In this document: positions 1 through 7,344 of the stretch, in pieces
How positions within the stretch are numbered: position 1 is the first letter of the stretch
How the letters are laid out: every line of letters begins with the position of its first letter
NCBI GenBank assembly: GCA_030432925.1
Contig: JAUILT010000030.1
Coordinates: forward strand, 1 to 34,225
Reading direction: 5' to 3'
Length of the DNA: 34,225 nt
From: Bdellovibrionia bacterium
GTDB taxonomy: Bacteria > Bdellovibrionota > Bdellovibrionia > Bdellovibrionales > UBA1609
Position numbers and translations under genes: made by a program
The notes under the pieces: generated by a model
Databases searched by the model: none
The model's input: the letters and a program-made list of their open reading frames with translations, nothing else
Told to the model about the DNA's origin: nothing

Positions 1-160
1 ACGGCTACTCAAACCCCATCTCGTTTTGCAGAAAGATATTGCAACGCTGTGGGTTTTTGAACCATCTATCTATAAATACTGATGAATTCTTTTTCAAATG
101 GCCAAACCCCGCTTAGGGGCCGTATTTCCTCATAACTAAATGATACTAAGGAGCTCTGAG

Positions 161-1318
161 TCACTGTGCTACCTTAAGGACAGGTTCTTTCATCTTAGCG
201 ACATATTCATGAAGTTCCTTTAATTTTATTTTCAACTGGGTACTAAGGAAGATCGGGTTCTTCTGCTTGTACTGCTCCTTAAGTTTCTTTTTCTGAAGCT
301 TAGAGAGGTATGTGGAGTCCATCAGTCTTTGGTAAGGAGTCTGAGGGTCTTCAAATTTCTTTTTTATTTTTGAACCTTCCCTTTCTTTGCTCTTCAGCTT
401 TTGAGAAGGAATGAAGAAGTTTTGTAAGGGGTTGAAGTAAGCCTGGTAAATCTCATTCATCATCCCAACAAGCTTGGAGTCATCGAACCTCTCATAGCCC
501 ATGATCTGACGAACGTGAGTGTAGTTCTTTTGTTCCACATGGGCATTGTCGTTCTTCTTGTAGGGTCTTCGTCTGACGAAGTTTAAAGGAGCCTGACGTT
601 TGGTCAAATACCCGTGAAGATCATGGTTTAAGAACTCACTACCGTTGTCCACGGCCAAGCCCACCATCATAAATGGAAGCCTTGATTCAACTCGCTTCAT
701 TTGTTTAATTACTTGTTCACTAATCTTGGTCCACAAGGCTCTATTCTCTGTCCAACCACTGTAAAGATCCGTCATGGTGAGAGTTGATATAAAATCTCCA
801 CTTAAACTCTCTCCACAATGAGCAACTGTGTCGGCTTCGATAAAACCTGGGTAATCAACCTCACGATCAAGAAGCTTTAACGGGATCTTGTTCTTAATCA
901 ACGATGGTCTTGTGCTTGAAAGACCTTTTGGCTTTTTATTTTTATAGGGCTTAAGCAGCCTATCGATGGTTGCCGGGCTCACTTCAAGCAACAGTGAACT
1001 GATGTTGGCCGCTACATCTTTGTAATACGGAAGCCACAAAGGGATCGCAGCCTTCATCTTTTTTGAGTTAATTCGCCCCATCAGCTCCCACAACTCAATC
1101 AAGTGGAACAAGAACTCAGCACCACTGTACTTGGCTTTTCTTCCAGGTTTGACCAGCTTCAGATTCACTTTGCCGTTCAGAGCCCTGATCGCGTGTTTCC
1201 TAGAAAGCTTGGTTGTTGCACAGAACTCATCCAAAATCTTGGTTTTCTGCTTTTTGGTGCTATTTTGGTAGCGTGTCCTTATGGAATTGATATATGATCT
1301 TTTTAGCTCGATGGTCAT
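161..1318 (-). CDS. DDE transposase, ISNCY/IS481-like integrase-core type
   Basis: This 385-residue protein is a transposase with a retroviral-integrase (rve) core. The N-terminal 60 residues are basic and helical and probably bind the element ends. The catalytic core shows the three acidic residues in familiar contexts: D163 in EADTVAHCG, D224 in VDNGSEF and E262 in HVEQKNYTHVR. These motifs are typical of the group of integrase-like transposases often filed under ISNCY/IS481. The frame is complete from ATG to stop and ends about 160 bases from the contig edge, as expected where an assembly breaks in a multi-copy element. I could not find convincing terminal inverted repeats on either side, so the limits of the element are not defined. 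Function as a transposase is well supported; the exact IS family is inference. Confidence 0.88.
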   Translation of the reverse strand: MTIELKRSYINSIRTRYQNSTKKQKTKILDEFCATTKLSRKHAIRALNGKVNLKLVKPGRKAKYSGAEFLFHLIELWELMGRINSKKMKAAIPLWLPYYKDVAANISSLLLEVSPATIDRLLKPYKNKKPKGLSSTRPSLIKNKIPLKLLDREVDYPGFIEADTVAHCGESLSGDFISTLTMTDLYSGWTENRALWTKISEQVIKQMKRVESRLPFMMVGLAVDNGSEFLNHDLHGYLTKRQAPLNFVRRRPYKKNDNAHVEQKNYTHVRQIMGYERFDDSKLVGMMNEIYQAYFNPLQNFFIPSQKLKSKEREGSKIKKKFEDPQTPYQRLMDSTYLSKLQKKKLKEQYKQKNPIFLSTQLKIKLKELHEYVAKMKEPVLKVAQ

Positions 1319-1403
1319 GGGTGCCTCCTCTTAAGGTGTTAGATTTTTTGCCGAAAACCTATTTCCTTAAGGTAAGCATTTTTGATTCAACGGGCTTTTT
1401 AGT

Positions 1404-1457
1404 TTTGAGTGCGGCAGGACCACAGTCCTGGTTGCCTCACTAAAAACCGCACCCAAA
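1404..1457. repeat. Nested inverted repeat upstream of the transposase
   Basis: The outer arms TTTGAGTGCGG (1404-1414) and CCGCACCCAAA (1447-1457) pair at 10 of 11 positions. Directly inside the left arm lies a perfect inner hairpin, CAGGAC (1415-1420) and GTCCTG (1425-1430), with a CACA loop. It lies in the presumed 5' leader of the minus-strand transposase, so it could be an element end, an attenuating leader structure or a regulator site. It has no T-tract typical of a terminator. Confidence 0.55.
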
Positions 1458-1689
1458 TCACGTCAAGTGACATTTTCGATCACTCCATTTCGGTATCATT
1501 TAATTTGAGTAAATTCGCTCGTCCTTCAGAAAATCTTGATTGAAAATGACGTTTTTGGGCCTCGATTTGTATTCATTTTATACCAATCTTTTACTGCGAG
1601 GGTTCTAAGTCCTTAAATTTCAATATTTTAAGCCTACCTACCCTTTGGCGCTAAAACTGCTTTTTGTATAACTTGAGGTGAGAATGACA

Positions 1690-1707
1690 TATACCGATCT
1701 GATTTGA
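1690..1707 (+). repeat. TATACC interspersed motif, copy 1
   Basis: TATACCGATCTGATTTGA, followed by AATAA. This is one of six near-identical copies in the window, all on the plus strand. This copy is the only one not beside a gene 3' end: it lies 30 bases before the start of the transglycosylase gene and behind the insertion sequence. Confidence 0.75.
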
Positions 1708-1736
1708 ATAACTTTAATTTTGGGAAGGCATTGTAA

Positions 1737-2666
1737 ATGAAAAAAATCATCCACTTGCTAACAGGGATGGCAACATTACTTTTAATCATATGCACATTAT
1801 TGACTACACCAGCGCAGGCTGAAAAACTCTACTGTGGATTTGCAAATGTTTATAATGCCGCGTGGAGCTTCTCTGCCAACGCACAGGCTCGATTTGTAAG
1901 AAATTATACAGAACCTAGAAATGCCAACGTATCACAATCACAAAAAGAGGTCCGCGTTCTACGCGTTATCAATAAATACCACCGAGGGCTTTCTGGAATC
2001 ATCACTGATGAGGCTCTCGCCAAACTGATTGTGTGGGCCGCAGATTGTACAGGCCATGATTTCACCTACCTTGCTGCTCTGGTTGAACAAGAGTCCAGTA
2101 TGTGTAAAGTACGGCTCAGTACCAGTGGTGGAGGAGACTCTGGTTGTGGTCAATTTACCTCACCTGCAATCAATGTTATCAAAAACCAAATGCGGCTCCC
2201 CGGTAAAAAAGATGGAGCAGCTAACCCTAGGGCCAAAGAGCTTATGGAGCAAATGGTACATCGTTGTCATAATAGCTATCCTTTGAAGTCAAATAAAAGT
2301 GCAGCCACCCGCACTCAAGAGTTCATTCATTTGATGAGTCAATCCAAGAGTCACATTAAAGGAGTGTTTCGAAATGGTTCACAAATCTCTCAAGATCTCA
2401 TCGCCACTTCAATATTTTTAAAGTTTCTGGTGGCTCGTACTGGGGGCTATATTGTTCCTGGATCATCCCCCGGTGCATTGGCGAGCTACAACGGAAAAAG
2501 TGCCTATGCCAATTGGGTTCGTAATAAGGCCAATAAGGTTGACCTGATTTGCACTAATGATAGGGCTGAGCTAGAAATGGGCGCATCTGCTTGCATGATG
2601 TCTGACAATCCAGACGCCTGCCTGGCTGAACTAGAAGACCATGCCAATGGTATTGTGAACCTTTAA
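1737..2666 (+). CDS. Exported lytic transglycosylase-like protein (SLT fold)
   Basis: A 309-residue secreted protein. Residues 1-28 form a signal peptide ending at an AQA cleavage site. From about residue 95 it resembles soluble lytic transglycosylases, which cleave peptidoglycan glycan strands to form 1,6-anhydro ends. The likely catalytic glutamate is E119 in LVEQES, and the following CGQFTSPAI resembles the GLMQ-type segment of the fold, here with G-Q-F. Eight or so cysteines suggest disulphides in the periplasm. The next gene starts 9 bases after the stop, so the two are probably cotranscribed; that gene is an exported protease, which points to envelope remodelling or attack on prey wall. 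A second protein of the same general type lies at 31914-32915. The fold call is fairly secure, enzymatic activity is inferred. Confidence 0.72.
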   Translation: MKKIIHLLTGMATLLLIICTLLTTPAQAEKLYCGFANVYNAAWSFSANAQARFVRNYTEPRNANVSQSQKEVRVLRVINKYHRGLSGIITDEALAKLIVWAADCTGHDFTYLAALVEQESSMCKVRLSTSGGGDSGCGQFTSPAINVIKNQMRLPGKKDGAANPRAKELMEQMVHRCHNSYPLKSNKSAATRTQEFIHLMSQSKSHIKGVFRNGSQISQDLIATSIFLKFLVARTGGYIVPGSSPGALASYNGKSAYANWVRNKANKVDLICTNDRAELEMGASACMMSDNPDACLAELEDHANGIVNL

Positions 2667-2675
2667 GGCTTCCTC

Positions 2676-3584
2676 ATGAACTTCAAAGAACTCATTATTG
2701 GATTTTTGTTTTTGCTCCTTGGTGCTTGTGGAGTTATTACTTCAGATCACCAGGGACAGAGCTTTGACAGGCGTTTCACCACTGATAATGAGGACTTTAA
2801 AATTGGAGAGAATTTTGACCGCGTTCCCATTAAGCGGCCTGCCATTGAAAGACGTCAGATTTTTCAATTATACCGGACTGGCATGGGTCCTGTGGGAACC
2901 GGTATTTACCTGGGACAAGTAAATGGTAAACACCTAGCCATGACTGCAGGCCACGTTTATCATGACTTAAAAAACTGTGCCGATGAAGTGAATTTTCTTT
3001 TGAGCCTTGAAAAAGAAATGCATTATTTCACTTGTACAGGGTGGTCACTCCGACTCACTGAAAATGATGTCTTCATTTTTGAGTTTGGTGGAGATATCAA
3101 CCCTAATTTTCTATTTAAGAAAATTCCCTTATCCAAATATCCTCTGGTCAAGTATCAGCCTCTTAAGCTTTTATCTATTGACCGTCACCACCAAGACTTT
3201 GTTTTTCAATGGTCTGTCGATAGCAGTGATGATTGCCAGATTCTAGACCATAGGGCCAAACGACTAAAGGATCCTGATAAAGGCAACCCCACAAATACCA
3301 CCTCATGGAGCCTTCCCATTGGCTGCGATGCCCATGACGGTGACTCTGGAGCTCCTGTAGTTAACGGAAATGATGAGCTTGTAGGAATTGTGTGGACTGG
3401 TCAATACCCTAAAGAGAAGTTTTCAGCTCCCATGAATCAACTGCCTTTAGATGAAATCTGGGCTAAATCCAACTTTATGATTCCCGTCACTAAAATATTT
3501 GAAGAGCTACAAACCCTTTCTCATGAGGGGGATGAAAAAACAAAAGTTGTTGTAAAGGAAATACTCAACAATCATCTTCATTAA
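2676..3584 (+). CDS. Trypsin-like serine protease lipoprotein (S1 family)
   Basis: A 302-residue protein with a lipoprotein signal peptide; the lipobox LGAC places the lipidated cysteine at residue 18. The S1 protease triad is visible: H93 in TAGHVYHDL, D131 in ENDVFIFEF and S224 in DGDSGAPVVN. The TAGH and GDSGAP signatures are those of trypsin-like enzymes. The protein is therefore expected to be an endopeptidase anchored to a membrane of the envelope. It follows the transglycosylase gene by 9 bases, consistent with one operon. The gene ends 6 bases before copy 2 of the TATACC motif and faces the convergent methyltransferase gene, so no room is left for a classical terminator. Confidence 0.82.
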   Translation: MNFKELIIGFLFLLLGACGVITSDHQGQSFDRRFTTDNEDFKIGENFDRVPIKRPAIERRQIFQLYRTGMGPVGTGIYLGQVNGKHLAMTAGHVYHDLKNCADEVNFLLSLEKEMHYFTCTGWSLRLTENDVFIFEFGGDINPNFLFKKIPLSKYPLVKYQPLKLLSIDRHHQDFVFQWSVDSSDDCQILDHRAKRLKDPDKGNPTNTTSWSLPIGCDAHDGDSGAPVVNGNDELVGIVWTGQYPKEKFSAPMNQLPLDEIWAKSNFMIPVTKIFEELQTLSHEGDEKTKVVVKEILNNHLH

Positions 3585-3590
3585 AGATAT

Positions 3591-3608
3591 TATACCGATC
3601 CGGTTTGA
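3591..3608 (+). repeat. TATACC interspersed motif, copy 2
   Basis: TATACCGATCCGGTTTGA, followed by ATTTTT. It fills the gap between two convergent genes, 6 bases after the plus-strand stop and 4 bases before the minus-strand stop. The core ACCG-ATC-CGGT is a perfect 4-bp inverted repeat around three bases. Confidence 0.8.
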
Positions 3609-3612
3609 ATTT

Positions 3613-4200
3613 TTACCCTCTTATAAAAAATTTTGGAAATAGAGCGCCTGTTTTTTCTCTATATTGGTTGTAAGCCTCAGAAAATTCACCTAATTGAAAC
3701 TTACGCTCTTCATCATTTAATGCTTTGAAGTATAAGGCCACCATAAATATAACAGTGACAGCCATTAAAAGGTCCAATGTAAATAACACTACCGAAAAGT
3801 AACAAAGCAAATAAGAACTATAAAATGGATGTCTTACCCAACTAAAGGGTCCACAAGTTTCTAGGTGGGAAGGAGCCTCATTATTAAAAACAAGAGAGAA
3901 ATCCTTTTCTTTGATCCAATTTCTGGTTGCCCAAAAAATCCAAAGAGAAAAGAGGGCTAGTATCAAGGCCGGAATCTGTACCCACAAAACCAAAGAACTT
4001 TTTAAACTAATTGCATAAATGGAATAAACCCATGTCCATACACTGGATACCTGCAAAACCCGATACATGACAGAAATACTGCCTTTAGGTTTTCGAAAAA
4101 CCCCTATAACAGACCAAAGAAAACTCCCAAAACAAAGCAAAGTTATTGCCAAGAACAGTACTTGTAATATTAAAAATAAAATAGGTTCACTAGGGCTCAT
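3613..4200 (-). CDS. ICMT/PEMT-like membrane methyltransferase
   Basis: A 195-residue polytopic membrane protein with about five hydrophobic segments. The C-terminal half carries the signature of the isoprenylcysteine carboxyl methyltransferase / phospholipid methyltransferase superfamily: GPFSWVRHPFYSSY (RHPxY binds S-adenosylmethionine) followed by DEERKF and an FSEAYNQYREKTGALFP tail. Such enzymes methylate membrane-embedded, often carboxyl-bearing lipids. In bacteria the substrate is usually unknown. The gene starts 10 bases after the stop of the PilZ-FeeM gene, the third cistron of the operon with the cyclase. This context suggests, as inference only, that it acts on the acylated product of the upstream FeeM domain. 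No strong Shine-Dalgarno precedes the ATG, consistent with coupling. Confidence 0.78.
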   Translation of the reverse strand: MSPSEPILFLILQVLFLAITLLCFGSFLWSVIGVFRKPKGSISVMYRVLQVSSVWTWVYSIYAISLKSSLVLWVQIPALILALFSLWIFWATRNWIKEKDFSLVFNNEAPSHLETCGPFSWVRHPFYSSYLLCYFSVVLFTLDLLMAVTVIFMVALYFKALNDEERKFQLGEFSEAYNQYREKTGALFPKFFIRG

Positions 4201-4210
4201 AATCCAACTT

Positions 4211-5716
4211 CTAAGCTTTTATGAATGTTCTCTTCCGCTTTTTTGGTTTCAACCAGTACTTGTATACAAGTTGAGCCAAAGGAGCCAGTAGCCTGTAAAC
4301 TCCCATGCGAACCTTTCTAAATGAATCGGGCTTAAGTAATCCATAATTTTCCATGTACCTTGAGACTTCCTCCCAAACTAAATTCCACACTATCGGGTTA
4401 ACATTCATTCCACTCATTGCCTCTGGAACATTGGCTATCATCACTTTATGCTCAAGGTTGTTAAACATTTCTACCTTATAGCTGTGCCCCGTCTCAGTAA
4501 AACCAATTTTCTGGTACAAGGGCTTGAACTTTTCAGTCGTATTTATAACAATCCAAGGGCGACGTGATTGCACAACCGTCAAAGCAATAAATTGAAACAT
4601 CCCCATAAGTAAGTCGCTTCCCCGGAACTCTGGATGAGTACAAGCACGCATAATTTCTACAACTTTATCTCTACGTGGAAGGTCTGTCGACCATTCCATA
4701 AATTCTTCCTGCTCCATTCTTTCATCAATTTCATTGAATGTTAGTCTGGCTGTACACACAATTTTACCCTGATATCGGCCTATAACTATCCGAGATCTTG
4801 TGTCATAAATATCCGTCAAATCCGAAGCATTGGTCTGTAATGAAATTTTACCTTCATGAAGATAAGACAATCTTCGCAATTCTAATGCCTTCTGAAATTC
4901 CTCTTCTGTTTTTACAAAAGTATAATCCACGGCCTTTGATACCCTTGGTGTTTCTAAGCCCGATTCATATATTTCTCTGGGAGTTGTTCCTAATCCAAAC
5001 TGCATAAGATATTGCCCAATAGTCTCCCTGAGTTCTGGTGTTAACTCTTCAATCGTTACTCCAACAGCCAATTGCTCTACTCCTTGATCCATTATAATTC
5101 GAACATTTTCAACCTTTAGGATAGTGTGCAACTGAGCCACCATCGGAAAAGAAATCATACAGTCTATCCTCATGCCCACAACTATAAATTTATTTCGAAG
5201 GCTTGTTAGAAGTTGAAAACCAGTAGCTGACACATCACAAATTCGAAAATAAATAAAATCATTGAACTTAGCCGGATTAGGAGCGATACCTGTTGGTAAA
5301 AACTGAGGGGCACATAACCACCTTCGTTTTTTTCGACGCTCGCCCCCCTTATATTCATCTCCAGACGAAGCCTGAACCATACGAATTCCTATTCGATTCT
5401 CATTCACGCGAGGACAAACGTAATCAACAACAAGCCCTTTTATCGTCATCGATTGTGTTCCAATGGTTAGTTCTAAGTCTACTGGCAGCCCTTTAGGTAA
5501 CATTTCCTTTTCGGAGTTTACCTTCAACTCCACTCCAAGAGGGCTCATTTTCCAAACTTGCATTTCTCCTGAAAATGGGTACTTTGAATCTCGACTTCTC
5601 ACAACTGCGGATATTTGCTCTCCCTTTCTGACTTCTTCTGGAGTGAAGGGGCCATGTAACATTTGAAATGAACTCTGTTCTTCTTCAAACTCTCTAGCGG
5701 TTAATCCCACACTCAT
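4211..5716 (-). CDS. PilZ domain protein fused to N-acyl amino acid synthase (FeeM-type) domain
   Basis: A 501-residue cytosolic protein with three parts. Residues about 30-115 look like a PilZ-related beta domain. Residues about 125-240 are a PilZ domain with the c-di-GMP-binding RxxxR (RRKKRRW, 127-133) and DxSxxG (DVSATG, 161-166) motifs. Residues about 265-460 resemble the FeeM/GNAT-type N-acyl amino acid synthase domain (TEEEFQKALELR, RRDKVVEIMRAC, EFRGSDLLMGMFQF), which transfers an acyl chain from acyl carrier protein to an amino group. The likely reading is an acyltransferase gated by c-di-GMP. The ATG overlaps the cyclase stop (ATGA), with GGAGG five bases upstream, so translation is coupled. 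Domain identities are recognised from sequence; the acyl acceptor is unknown. Confidence 0.82.
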   Translation of the reverse strand: MSVGLTAREFEEEQSSFQMLHGPFTPEEVRKGEQISAVVRSRDSKYPFSGEMQVWKMSPLGVELKVNSEKEMLPKGLPVDLELTIGTQSMTIKGLVVDYVCPRVNENRIGIRMVQASSGDEYKGGERRKKRRWLCAPQFLPTGIAPNPAKFNDFIYFRICDVSATGFQLLTSLRNKFIVVGMRIDCMISFPMVAQLHTILKVENVRIIMDQGVEQLAVGVTIEELTPELRETIGQYLMQFGLGTTPREIYESGLETPRVSKAVDYTFVKTEEEFQKALELRRLSYLHEGKISLQTNASDLTDIYDTRSRIVIGRYQGKIVCTARLTFNEIDERMEQEEFMEWSTDLPRRDKVVEIMRACTHPEFRGSDLLMGMFQFIALTVVQSRRPWIVINTTEKFKPLYQKIGFTETGHSYKVEMFNNLEHKVMIANVPEAMSGMNVNPIVWNLVWEEVSRYMENYGLLKPDSFRKVRMGVYRLLAPLAQLVYKYWLKPKKRKRTFIKA

Positions 5717-7152
5717 GCTGCCTCCAATTTTGATTTTTCATACTGCTCAAGATACTTAAAAAACTGAACAACTACCGAGTAATTGTCTTCAGACACTGGG
5801 AGCAACCAAATTTCATCTACTTCAGAAAAATCACGAATTTCTAAACCTAGCTGTTTCAACTGAATTCTTTTCATTTGTAAGTTGAGACGCATAGCTTTTA
5901 TTGTTTCCGCAGCTTCTGAGGAAATAATCAAATCCATCTCACTAAGTTGTTCTTTGAGCTTTGGATGCTTCGAAGCATCGTCCAAACGACTTAGAAAGTT
6001 CACAGGAGAACCAAGCGCTGTAATCTCCACAGAAGAATTATATCCCCCCAAGTTACCCACAATGGCAGGACCCATGGCGATCAAAATATGTCTAGAAATC
6101 ATTGGCATATTTCGACTAGATCTATTAAATCGATAATTAATTTTGGCAACATCCATACCTGCCATAATAGCATTTAAGAGGTTCACTTTCTCACTACTGT
6201 CATCAAAATAAGCAAAAATCAAATCACCTATTTTTCGTGGAATTCCACTACAATGTTCAATGGCTTCAGTACAAGCTTTCACATTAGGCATTACCCCGTT
6301 TCCAATAAACTCTTCAAGATTTTTTGTTCCTTGAGTAAATCCTCTAATATCACTAAACAAACATGAAATATTTAATTTTTTAGGTCGCAAAACATCATCT
6401 ATAGCCTGTACCACTGTCATTTTTTCATGCCTAATATTATTATCAAGTCGTCGTGAGATTTCTTTAGGTAAAAAAGAACGAATCTGGTCTGTAAACTCTA
6501 AGTTGATTTCAATAGCTCTTTTTTGGGCCTCGATTCTTTGATGATTAGCTATAAAATACTTTACCTCCGAAAGGTATTTAGACCTAAGAAATACCGTGAA
6601 AGTCAACGTTACAACTGCGGCGCTACTGACCATTGTCATATCCAGACCTGCTTCCATAAAAGTTTGCCATAAACTGCCGATGATCAAGCATGAAAGTATC
6701 AGGCTATTTAACATGGATGAACGAATAATATAAACTGAGATCAAGACGAAAATGAAAGAATATAGATAGGGAACCTCTGAGTACCAGATGATGGTACGAG
6801 CTTGAAAGTAACAAAATATCCAACAAGCTATCAGCGCCGGAGCTTTGAAAAATCGCCTTTGGTACATCCATGGCCAAGAGTAAAATCCTAGGCAGACCAA
6901 AGCCAAAGCAGTCATTGCAAATCTGTAATTTCTCCATAATTCCTGTGGTTGCAAATTAAGAGGTACATCAAGAAAGAAGTAGTGAGCTAGATAAACTGGA
7001 GCTGCAACAGCAAAAAAAATTCTAGCTGTAAAAATAAACTCTCGACGCTCCTGATGAGACCACTCGCGATGCCACGGAGTGTCCTTCACTAGAAGGCTGG
7101 GGAATAAATAAAAGAAAATTTTCTCAAGCCACATCATAGAAGCAAATTCCAA
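5713..7152 (-). CDS. Membrane class III adenylate/guanylate cyclase
   Basis: A 479-residue protein with about six transmembrane helices in residues 40-195, a short helical linker (200-235) and a class III nucleotide cyclase domain from about residue 258. The two metal-binding aspartates are present, D268 in LFSDIRGFT and D310 in RKIGDLIFAYF. The transition-state pair N385 and R389 is present in VNFLSRL, so the enzyme should be active. The base-specifying positions do not let me choose cAMP over cGMP. It is the first gene of the operon with PilZ-FeeM and the methyltransferase. The start is uncertain: TTG at 7152 lies two bases behind AGGAGG, while the next ATG (7137) is rather far from it. Confidence 0.85.
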   Translation of the reverse strand: MEFASMMWLEKIFFYLFPSLLVKDTPWHREWSHQERREFIFTARIFFAVAAPVYLAHYFFLDVPLNLQPQELWRNYRFAMTALALVCLGFYSWPWMYQRRFFKAPALIACWIFCYFQARTIIWYSEVPYLYSFIFVLISVYIIRSSMLNSLILSCLIIGSLWQTFMEAGLDMTMVSSAAVVTLTFTVFLRSKYLSEVKYFIANHQRIEAQKRAIEINLEFTDQIRSFLPKEISRRLDNNIRHEKMTVVQAIDDVLRPKKLNISCLFSDIRGFTQGTKNLEEFIGNGVMPNVKACTEAIEHCSGIPRKIGDLIFAYFDDSSEKVNLLNAIMAGMDVAKINYRFNRSSRNMPMISRHILIAMGPAIVGNLGGYNSSVEITALGSPVNFLSRLDDASKHPKLKEQLSEMDLIISSEAAETIKAMRLNLQMKRIQLKQLGLEIRDFSEVDEIWLLPVSEDNYSVVVQFFKYLEQYEKSKLEAA

Positions 7153-7238
7153 CTCCTCCTTTCCTTGTTCGGCGTATCATGTCGAGAAATTTAAAAAATT
7201 ACCGTAGATTAGACTTGAGTCCTGAAAATCTTATGCCG

Positions 7239-7265
7239 CTGACTTTTGACTTTTAGTAAAGTCAG
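7239..7265. repeat. Inverted repeat between feoB and the cyclase
   Basis: CTGACTTT (7239-7246) and AAAGTCAG (7258-7265) are perfect 8-bp arms around an 11-base loop. It lies in the 192-base gap upstream of the cyclase and downstream of feoB's region on the minus strand, so it could be an operator or a weak transcript end. No strong T-tract follows on either strand. Confidence 0.35.
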
Positions 7266-7344
7266 AGTATTTCATATCTATGCCCCGAATATGAGCTGAT
7301 GAATTTTCCGACTTTTTGGAATTTGGAGACAGATCAGAGAGTAT

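Larger units (their letters stand above)
1319..1736. other. Gene-free stretch between transposase and lytic transglycosylase
   Basis: No convincing open frame is present on either strand. The stretch holds a nested inverted repeat (1404-1457) upstream of the transposase start and one copy of the 18-bp TATACC motif (1690-1707) about 30 bases before the next gene. It must also hold the divergent promoters of the flanking genes, but I do not see a convincing -35/-10 pair. Confidence 0.6.

Noticed and set aside
1580-1590. TATACCAATC in the leader before the transglycosylase gene
   Set aside because: Only the first half of the motif matches and the TTTGA part is absent.
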